The notes below the pieces were generated by a model. That model did no database searches. It was not told where the DNA came from and was given only the letters and a program-made list of their open reading frames with translations. The position numbers and the translations under genes are program-made. This document shows, one piece after another, positions 1 through 5,017 of a stretch of 5,017 bases of DNA; the first letter of the stretch is position 1, and each line of letters begins with the position of its first letter. Source of the DNA: Lentimicrobium sp. (lineage in GTDB: Bacteria; Bacteroidota; Bacteroidia; Bacteroidales; Lentimicrobiaceae); the NCBI GenBank assembly GCA_013336205.1, contig JAAXUD010000262.1, forward strand, positions 1 through 5,017, in the 5' to 3' direction.

Positions 1-1993
1 CGCCAGGGTTGTAGGTAGAGATTTTCAGGGTGGCTGTTTCACCGGCATCCAGTCGCCCGTTGCCATTGCCTGCAGCATCGTCAATGGTGATGCTACCTGC
101 CATAAGCGCTGGTGCATGTGCCTCAATCAGAAAATTACTTATAAAAGTACTGTCAACCGCATCTGTAGCGGTAAGCGTAAATACGATTGATTCTCCGTCA
201 GGAATTGCCGCATCAACATCAACCGCATAAGCCAGTGGCATTGTTTTAACCTCGCCAACGGCAAAGTCGCCAAATTGCTCTGTATTGTCGGTAATTGTAG
301 CGTAAGGAGAGTCGGTAGTGAGTATAACTTCAACCGCGGTAGCAGGCAGATCGCCTATGTTTTCCATGGTAACATCAAATTGAACACTTTCGCCAAAGTC
401 GAGCAGCCCGTTGTTATTTCCGCTTGCATCGTTCAAAACATTGTTGTTGTAAATTACGTAAGGCTGGTTAGGCGGTGGGCCGGTCTGGAAAGGAGAAACA
501 TAGGTCATGGCATAACCTGAGCGGTTGTCTGTCCAGGCTGGAAAAACCCAGCGGTCGCGGGCTGATATTGCCAGGTAGTCACCAAAGTACATATCGGCAA
601 GGCCGGGAATTGATTGCGGTGTAAATGACACATCACTAACCTTCATGTCTTCCCAGGACGCGCCGCCATCGGTTGAATTTGAAACATAAGCTTCGCATTG
701 GTTGGAAGCCACATTGCGGTCGTCGTAATAAATCACACTCAGATTACCATTGGCAGGGTCGCTGGTTATCCATGGGAAATAATGCTGTTTACCTTGTCCG
801 GGTGTTGACTCGTTAACCTGAACCGGTGCTGACCAGGTGTCGCCCTGGTCGGTGGATTTACTCATATAAATATCAATATCATTTCCGGTGTTGATTCCCG
901 GTACTCCAACATTGGCCCAGGTGATGTACAAAGTACCCCTGTTTGCGCTGTTGCTGATATCTACGGTCATTGTCGGGAACGAATTCACACGCATTGATTT
1001 ACTTACGCCGGTTGTGCGAATTCCTCTTATGTCGCTGATAATACGCGTGGCAGTCTGGTAGGTAGCGCCGCCATCAAGTGATTTAGCCATGGCAATCGCT
1101 GTTTCATCGGTTGGCCAGCCATCATAAACAGCCCAGATTACATAAACCTCACCATCAGGGCCTGTGTTAATGTTAACACCCTGGTTATGGCTCCCTGCGT
1201 TAATTGCCGAGCTGATATTAACTGCAGGAGACCAGTTGAGGCCTTCATTCGTTGAGCGACTGATCTCAATCTCTGTATCATTGGAACCGCCAAAGTCAGT
1301 CCAGGCATCGTATAGATTTCCTTCGTAAGGACTAGTCGGACTGTTATCAATCCACATATGGTTTTTATCGAGCAAAGTGCCCCAGCCACCTGGTGAAGGA
1401 GCTACAAGCACCGGAGTCCAGTTCTGTCCCTGGTCTGTAGAATAGGAAATGCCCTGGCCGCCACTGCTGTGAATATAGCCTACATAATACCAGCCATTGA
1501 GGCCGATCGCGGTTGTAGGGTCTCCGCTGTTTTCACCGCCGGCTCCCTGAATTTCACCACCCCAGCTTGCACCTGCATCGGTTGATAGAAAATCGTTGGC
1601 GCCATAAATACCAGAAACCGGCCAGGGAGTTGAATTGTTGGACTGCAGCAGGTTTTGGTTGTTAAGCGGACTAACAAAGATAGAGTTTTCACTTTGAGTC
1701 GATGTTTCAGTGGTTACCGGAACATCAGGTGAATCTTCAGAAGTAACACTGCGGCCGGTTAACTGACTGCCGGTGTACTTTGCCTGGGGTGGCTTTACAT
1801 CCGGGGCAACCGGCACCAATCCCAGTGAGGCCATACGACGCCAATAGGACATATTGTCAATACGGGTATCTACTTTGTATTTTTCCTGCACCGGAGCAGC
1901 AGGAGTATACATCTGTTTTTTAGGTTTCTGCGCGTAAATGCAGGGGATTGCGATAAGTAATCCGATAACAATTATAAACAGGCGTTTTATCAC
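1..1993 (-). CDS. Secreted Asp-box (BNR) beta-propeller protein with C-terminal beta-sandwich modules, 3' end missing
   Basis: The frame is open from GTG at 1993-1991 to the left edge with no stop, giving 664 complete residues. GTG is chosen because an in-frame TAA lies upstream at 2041-2039, no ATG lies between, and the first ATG (residue 28) would remove the signal peptide. Residues 1-21 are a clear Sec signal: M-I-K-R, a hydrophobic core, and probable cleavage at Y-A|Q. A linker rich in Pro, Ser and Thr follows to about residue 105. Six Asp-boxes (S-x-D-x-G-x-x-W type) start at residues 137, 185, 247, 305, 380 and 440, which indicates a sialidase-fold beta-propeller. The third has Asn for Asp and the fourth Tyr for Trp. 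No sialidase R-I-P motif is seen before the Asp-boxes, so enzyme activity is not supported despite the likely automatic label of exo-alpha-sialidase. Residues 511-627, and the start of a second copy from 628, match modules in the upstream peptidase. A T9SS sorting domain probably lies beyond the edge. The ligand or role is unknown. Confidence 0.88.
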   Translation of the reverse strand, partial: MIKRLFIIVIGLLIAIPCIYAQKPKKQMYTPAAPVQEKYKVDTRIDNMSYWRRMASLGLVPVAPDVKPPQAKYTGSQLTGRSVTSEDSPDVPVTTETSTQSENSIFVSPLNNQNLLQSNNSTPWPVSGIYGANDFLSTDAGASWGGEIQGAGGENSGDPTTAIGLNGWYYVGYIHSSGGQGISYSTDQGQNWTPVLVAPSPGGWGTLLDKNHMWIDNSPTSPYEGNLYDAWTDFGGSNDTEIEISRSTNEGLNWSPAVNISSAINAGSHNQGVNINTGPDGEVYVIWAVYDGWPTDETAIAMAKSLDGGATYQTATRIISDIRGIRTTGVSKSMRVNSFPTMTVDISNSANRGTLYITWANVGVPGINTGNDIDIYMSKSTDQGDTWSAPVQVNESTPGQGKQHYFPWITSDPANGNLSVIYYDDRNVASNQCEAYVSNSTDGGASWEDMKVSDVSFTPQSIPGLADMYFGDYLAISARDRWVFPAWTDNRSGYAMTYVSPFQTGPPPNQPYVIYNNNVLNDASGNNNGLLDFGESVQFDVTMENIGDLPATAVEVILTTDSPYATITDNTEQFGDFAVGEVKTMPLAYAVDVDAAIPDGESIVFTLTATDAVDSTFISNFLIEAHAPALMAGSITIDDAAGNGNGRLDAGETATLKISTYNPG
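2..463 (-). repeat. Beta-sandwich modules in the propeller protein, matching those of the peptidase
   Basis: A full module (113-463) follows the propeller directly, beginning P-Y-V-I-Y…L-N-D with G-N-N-N-G-x-x-D-F-G-E and ending near I-E-A-H-A-P. A second copy starts at 112 with I-D-D-A-A-G-N-G-N-G-x-x-D-A-G-E-T and is cut by the window edge. The order A then B and the loop spacing are the same as in the peptidase, and the A copies are nearly identical in their opening motif while their codons differ. Confidence 0.78.
494..1636 (-). other. Six-Asp-box beta-propeller domain (within the propeller gene)
   Basis: Residues about 120-500 hold the Asp-boxes. The spacings between them are 48, 62, 58, 75 and 60 residues, which is right for one box per propeller blade. 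Other blade strands show as V-Y-V-I-W-A, L-Y-I-T-W-A, S-V-I-Y-Y-D-D-R and F-P-A-W-T-D-N-R. The last ends with the Y-F-G-D-Y-L…W-T-D-N-R segment typical of secreted BNR proteins of unknown function. Six boxes suggest a six-bladed propeller, though a seventh blade without a box cannot be excluded. Confidence 0.8.
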
Positions 1994-2034
1994 GGTGTTT
2001 GTGTTAAGGTTAGTAAAACTGTTTGAGGCGATTA
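1994..2034 (-). other. 41-base intergenic spacer between peptidase and propeller genes
   Basis: This is the whole gap between the peptidase stop and the GTG start of the propeller gene. It holds no purine-rich Shine-Dalgarno; the bases just before GTG read ACAAACACC, as is common in Bacteroidota, where translation often starts without one. I see no hairpin followed by a T-run that would end transcription, and no convincing TAnnTTTG promoter box. The simplest reading is that the two genes are read through as one transcript. Confidence 0.6.
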
Positions 2035-5017
2035 TTATTTAATTATGAGTTTAATGGTTTCACTGAATTTGCTGTTATTTAGCTTAATAAAGTATAAGCC
2101 AGGCTTAATGCCCGAAACATCTACTGTCATTAGTTCTGTTTCATTAATTCCGTTCATTGTATTAACTATTTTTCCGGAAAGATCAGAAATTGTGAGATCA
2201 AAAGTTTGTCCTTTCATTATTCCGGCAATACTAATAAATCCGGATGCCGGATTTGGATAAACAATTAAACCCGGAATAAAGTTTTCATCATTGCCTGATG
2301 ATGTATTGATATCTACCGGTGGGAAGATTATTTCATCAATCCATGCAGCATCCTGTCCGCCTATTACTGATCCGTCTTTTTCATAGGCCCACTTAAAGTT
2401 ATGAGCGCCTGAGGTAACAGGGAAGGCAGCCCGGGCCCAATCTGACTCACCCGACCATTCAGCAACCTTGATATTGTCGATGTAAAACCTGAGGAAATCA
2501 TAAGAGGATTCCGATGAAACTTTGTAGCAAAACCTGATACTGTCATCGGCCATTACTTCGTAATCGATGGAAAGGTTTGATTTCTGATTGTCGCTGATCT
2601 GCCCCGACCTGGCACAGTATAAGCCTTCAAAGGGTTCGGTCTGTGTTATAGTCCAATTTGCATTTCCTCCATGAATCCAGGCGTGATGCGTGAAATCGCC
2701 GGTCTCAAAATCTTCGCTTATCTGACCAACAACAAATACATATTCTTTTTCAAGAACGACGGTAGCCGGATTTCCCTGGGTAAGGGTCAACGTAAAGCTA
2801 ACTGTTGTTCCGACTGGAGTTTGTGCACTGGCAATTATACCGGCAAAGTTTACGGTAGTTTGCGATTGACTGTTAATAATTACCGGATTGGCTACCCACT
2901 CAGTACCGGAAATATAGGTGCTGTTGCAGCCAAGTGTTGCGGTAACAGGCAGGCTGTTGCAGTGTCCGCTGTTTATCAGTGCTATATCAAGTCCAAATGT
3001 TTCTCCCGGATCGGGAACCCCATTGCCGGATTCATCATCTACCTGGGCGTTGCCGGCGGCAAGTAGAGGGGCAAAGGCAGTAAGCTGGAATTGTGAGGTC
3101 CATGTTTCACCTGAAACAGCGGTCAGGGTAAATGAAATGGTATGATTGTCAGGAACCGCTTCGCTTAGCTGAAAGGTAAATCCATTTTCAATGCTTGCCA
3201 TTCCACCGGCAGCGATATTGCCATAGGACTCTGTTGCGTCGGTAAAAGTAACGAAAGAGTCATCGGTGGAAATCGTTGCCATTACATTTTCGGCTGGCTG
3301 AAGGCCTATATTCTGTAAAGTAATGCTCAGCGAAATGGTTTCCCCGAAATCAGCCTGTCCGTTGTTGTTTCCCTGGCTGTCGTTTAAGGTATGTGCCTGG
3401 TAAACTACATAAGGTGTTTCGCCGGCGATAAATGTAAGCGGGAAGTAGGTTGGCAGACAATTGTAACCTGAAATTACCAGTTGCGCATCACCAGGAATAA
3501 TTACAAGCGGGTCGATAACAACCGTAGCAATACCATTTGATGCAGTAATTCCGGCGCCATAAAGGATTCCGTTCATAAGAAGAGCTGCAGTAAGGCCTTT
3601 GGCCGGTGCTCCTTCATTGGTAACCGTAACGTCAAACTGCGGAGTGCCCGTTGTAAGACTTAAAGGGTAAGCGGCTGAAACTGAAATGGGCTCATCGGTC
3701 CAGATTGCCAGTGCAGGATCGCCCAGCACATTGCAATCGTAAAAACACCAGCGCAATGCGCCTTCTTCCCATTGTCCCGGAGCATTCACCCATGGTGAAG
3801 TGGCTGCTTTTGACTCAACCTGTGCGCGGCCGGCCCGGTTCAGGCTGTCGGTAAACATGGCATCTACATATTCGCGGTGCAGGTGGGCCGAAGGGCCTTC
3901 GGTCTGGCCTTCATTAAACCAGCCATAGCGTGAGTTTCCAATAAAAACTGCGGCGAAGTTCTCGATTGAAACCATTTTTTCGGCTATACAATCGTTTACA
4001 TCAAAGGCGCCGCAAATACATCCATGTGTGGAAACTACCGGGAAATTATGGGTAATACCGTTTACGCCGGCAAAATTAGCGTTGGTTATGTCCCAGTTGC
4101 TGAACTTCATCACATAAGAATCGTTGGCGTGGCCCACATGGTGAATAAAATTCCGGCCGGCATTGATGGTATTCATTAAATCAGCCGCACTCCATTCAGA
4201 AACTTCATCATAGAGTCTAACAAAATTATGGTCTTCAGGAATACCGGTGGTGGTGTAGCCATTGTCATCGCGGGTGCCGATGAGCAATTCGAGATAATCG
4301 GAGCCCCAGGTATCGGGGCCGGTATATAGGTTTTCGCCGGCAAGCAGTGGATTGCGCAATTCGCCCAGCACCGGTTCATTCTGATATTTTGTGGTTTTGT
4401 TCAGCATCGCGGCAAGCTCAGTCGAGTTGCTGAACGACATACGACCAACCGATATTTCGGGAAGCAGATCATCTTCTCCAATTTCTCCCCAGAGGTTGTT
4501 TCCATTGGTGTTCCAATTGCCATCTAGGGCTGAAAAATAGATGTCGGAAGGAATATTGTTATCTTCGTATACACTTGATGATTGCACATGACAATAAAAA
4601 CCGCGGTAGGGGACGTGCTCCACATCGCCGGCCAGCACCACATGTTCAACCGCATTCTGCTGGTATTGTTCTATAATATAATTGCGCATCTTTTCAGGTA
4701 AATCAGCGCCACTCGCGTTAGCCTGAATAAATTCGGTGGTGGCAACCTGGGTTTTCATGCCCCGGGGGAGGTATAGTTGGGCTAATTCATCCAATTGACC
4801 GGCAAAGGATTGTGGCGTAATAATCAAAATCTGGTAATCGGTGATGCTTCTGCGACGATCGGGATAAGTTGAGACTGCATCAGGGTTCTGGGCCGATCTG
4901 AGGCAACTCTTTTTAACACTTGCCGCCGGACTAAGATTCTTTAACGCAGAGAGACCACGGCTGGTTTCCCTGGTTTCGATCCGGATTACAACCCTGGCAA
5001 AATATTTTATTTCGCCC
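2035..5017 (-). CDS. Secreted gingipain-type (family C25) cysteine peptidase with T9SS sorting domain, 5' end missing
   Basis: The reading frame stays open to the right edge, giving 993 visible residues and a TAA stop at 2037-2035. No start is visible: the TTG at 4827 lies inside the conserved first strand (I-L-I-I-T-P) of the C25 fold, so it is not the start. In visible numbering: residues 1-60 propeptide-like, with an R-R-R cluster at 54-56; 61-438 C25 catalytic domain, with likely catalytic His296 (V-G-H-A) and Cys333 (G-C-I-C-G-A-F); 443-530 gingipain-type Ig-like domain; 535-651 and 652-765 two tandem beta-sandwich modules; 767-903 jelly-roll domain like those in cleaved-adhesin/MAM-type surface proteins; 914-993 type A sorting domain with YPNP at 920-923. 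Family knowledge: C25 peptidases are exported by Sec, then by T9SS, and cut proteins outside the cell. Substrate preference cannot be read here; the Arg/Lys specificity of Porphyromonas gingipains should not be assumed. It lies 41 bases upstream of the propeller gene. The family call is firm; the jelly-roll and Ig names are by eye. Confidence 0.93.
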   Translation of the reverse strand, partial: GEIKYFARVVIRIETRETSRGLSALKNLSPAASVKKSCLRSAQNPDAVSTYPDRRRSITDYQILIITPQSFAGQLDELAQLYLPRGMKTQVATTEFIQANASGADLPEKMRNYIIEQYQQNAVEHVVLAGDVEHVPYRGFYCHVQSSSVYEDNNIPSDIYFSALDGNWNTNGNNLWGEIGEDDLLPEISVGRMSFSNSTELAAMLNKTTKYQNEPVLGELRNPLLAGENLYTGPDTWGSDYLELLIGTRDDNGYTTTGIPEDHNFVRLYDEVSEWSAADLMNTINAGRNFIHHVGHANDSYVMKFSNWDITNANFAGVNGITHNFPVVSTHGCICGAFDVNDCIAEKMVSIENFAAVFIGNSRYGWFNEGQTEGPSAHLHREYVDAMFTDSLNRAGRAQVESKAATSPWVNAPGQWEEGALRWCFYDCNVLGDPALAIWTDEPISVSAAYPLSLTTGTPQFDVTVTNEGAPAKGLTAALLMNGILYGAGITASNGIATVVIDPLVIIPGDAQLVISGYNCLPTYFPLTFIAGETPYVVYQAHTLNDSQGNNNGQADFGETISLSITLQNIGLQPAENVMATISTDDSFVTFTDATESYGNIAAGGMASIENGFTFQLSEAVPDNHTISFTLTAVSGETWTSQFQLTAFAPLLAAGNAQVDDESGNGVPDPGETFGLDIALINSGHCNSLPVTATLGCNSTYISGTEWVANPVIINSQSQTTVNFAGIIASAQTPVGTTVSFTLTLTQGNPATVVLEKEYVFVVGQISEDFETGDFTHHAWIHGGNANWTITQTEPFEGLYCARSGQISDNQKSNLSIDYEVMADDSIRFCYKVSSESSYDFLRFYIDNIKVAEWSGESDWARAAFPVTSGAHNFKWAYEKDGSVIGGQDAAWIDEIIFPPVDINTSSGNDENFIPGLIVYPNPASGFISIAGIMKGQTFDLTISDLSGKIVNTMNGINETELMTVDVSGIKPGLYFIKLNNSKFSETIKLIIK
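2038..2277 (-). other. T9SS type A C-terminal sorting domain (within the peptidase gene)
   Basis: The last 80 residues carry the hallmarks of the Bacteroidota Por secretion signal: Y-P-N-P at its start, a central D-L-S-G-K-I-V strand, then V-S-G-I-K-P-G-L-Y-F-I-K-L and a basic C-terminus ending I-I-K. Family knowledge: this domain guides the folded protein through the type IX outer-membrane translocon and is usually removed by the PorU sortase when the protein is released or linked to surface lipopolysaccharide. It predicts that the peptidase acts outside the cell. Confidence 0.93.
2308..2718 (-). other. Jelly-roll (cleaved-adhesin/MAM-like) domain within the peptidase gene
   Basis: Visible residues 767-903 begin E-D-F-E-T-G-D-F and run through N-W-T-I-T, Y-C-A-R-S-G, I-R-F-C-Y-K-V-S-S-E, F-Y-I-D-N-I and a closing A-W-I-D-E-I-I-F-P-P. 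This pattern of an acidic opening, a K-V-S-S-E strand and a final W-I-D-x-I-x-F-P is common in secreted multidomain proteins of Bacteroidota and marine bacteria, and is related in fold to the cleaved-adhesin domains of gingipains. A binding role for protein or carbohydrate is likely but the ligand is not visible. Confidence 0.65.
2722..3414 (-). repeat. Two tandem beta-sandwich modules in the peptidase, each with a Gly/Asn loop
   Basis: Module A (3064-3414) opens with P-Y-V-V-Y…L-N-D and the loop G-N-N-N-G-x-x-D-F-G-E, then strands with N-I-G and a stretch V-P-D-N-H-T-I-S-F-T-L-T-A. Module B (2722-3063) repeats the plan with V-D-D…G-N-G-x-x-D-P-G-E-T, N-S-G and V-G-T-T-V-S-F-T-L-T. The two share strand order and loop but are well diverged, so this is a protein-level repeat, not a recent DNA duplication. 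The fold resembles CARDB-like/Ig-like adhesion or spacer modules; that name is an inference. Confidence 0.72.
3703..4836 (-). other. C25 peptidase catalytic domain (within the peptidase gene)
   Basis: Several segments match the gingipain fold in order. They are the opening strand I-L-I-I-T-P with the L-x-x-L…G-M-K-T helix-turn; V-V-L-A-G-D at visible residues 127-131 or so; S-D-I-Y-F followed by E-I-S-V-G-R-M; the His segment H-H-V-G-H-A (codon for His296 at 4131-4129); and the Cys segment T-H-G-C-I-C-G-A-F (codon for Cys333 at 4020-4018), followed by C-I-A-E-K-M. By analogy with RgpB, where a His and a Cys about 33 residues apart form the dyad, these 37-residue-spaced residues are the likely catalytic pair. 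Both are intact, so the enzyme should be active. The domain ends near D-P-A-L-A-I-W. Confidence 0.88.

Noticed and set aside
1931..1993. Lipoprotein signal in the propeller protein, because Cys18 lies in its signal peptide
   Set aside because: The residues before the Cys are A-I-P, which do not form a lipobox, and a good signal peptidase I site (Y-A|Q) follows three residues later.
1994..2034. Bacteroidota-type promoter or terminator between the genes
   Set aside because: TAACCTTA only partly fits TAnnTTTG and no matching -33 box or stem-loop is visible, so I do not list either.
2671..3066. Plus-strand open frame of 131 codons
   Set aside because: It lies opposite the well-supported peptidase modules, has no recognisable domain, and its residue make-up is that of an antisense shadow. 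The same holds for the other short frames on both strands.
4825..4827. TTG at 4827 as the start of the peptidase
   Set aside because: The frame is open for 63 more codons to the window edge, and this codon falls inside the first conserved strand of the C25 domain.
2035..5017. PorU, the T9SS sortase, which is also a C25 protein
   Set aside because: The tail here has tandem beta-sandwich modules, a jelly-roll and a classical YPNP sorting domain, as in a secreted T9SS cargo protease, and no porV-like gene is next to it.

Overview
The window looks like part of a chromosome from a Bacteroidota bacterium. The strongest reason is the C-terminal type IX secretion (T9SS) sorting domain of the larger protein, with its Y-P-N-P motif and G-L-Y-F-I-K-L ending. 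Weak translation signals, with no purine-rich Shine-Dalgarno before the one visible start, and strings of Ig-like surface-protein modules fit the same phylum. I cannot name a genus. The sequence suggests a free-living or marine/sediment lineage rather than Porphyromonas, but that is inference.

Both real genes lie on the minus strand, so the window reads right to left. From the right edge to 2035 is a long gene cut off at its 5' end. It encodes a secreted gingipain-type cysteine peptidase (family C25). Visible parts, in order, are the end of a propeptide-like region, the C25 catalytic domain with its His and Cys, a gingipain-type Ig-like domain, two tandem beta-sandwich modules, a jelly-roll domain and the T9SS sorting domain. 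After a 41-base spacer, a second gene starts with GTG at 1993 and runs off the left edge. It encodes a signal peptide, a linker, a beta-propeller with six Asp-box (BNR) motifs, and then the same kind of beta-sandwich modules as the peptidase.

The same strand, the short spacer and the shared module type suggest one transcription unit for two secreted or cell-surface proteins, one a protease and the other a propeller protein of unknown ligand. The other open frames, on both strands, are shadows of these two genes. I saw no RNA gene, mobile element, CRISPR array or clear terminator. The most interesting point is the shared module between neighbouring genes of otherwise different fold. I see no evidence of a wholly new system.
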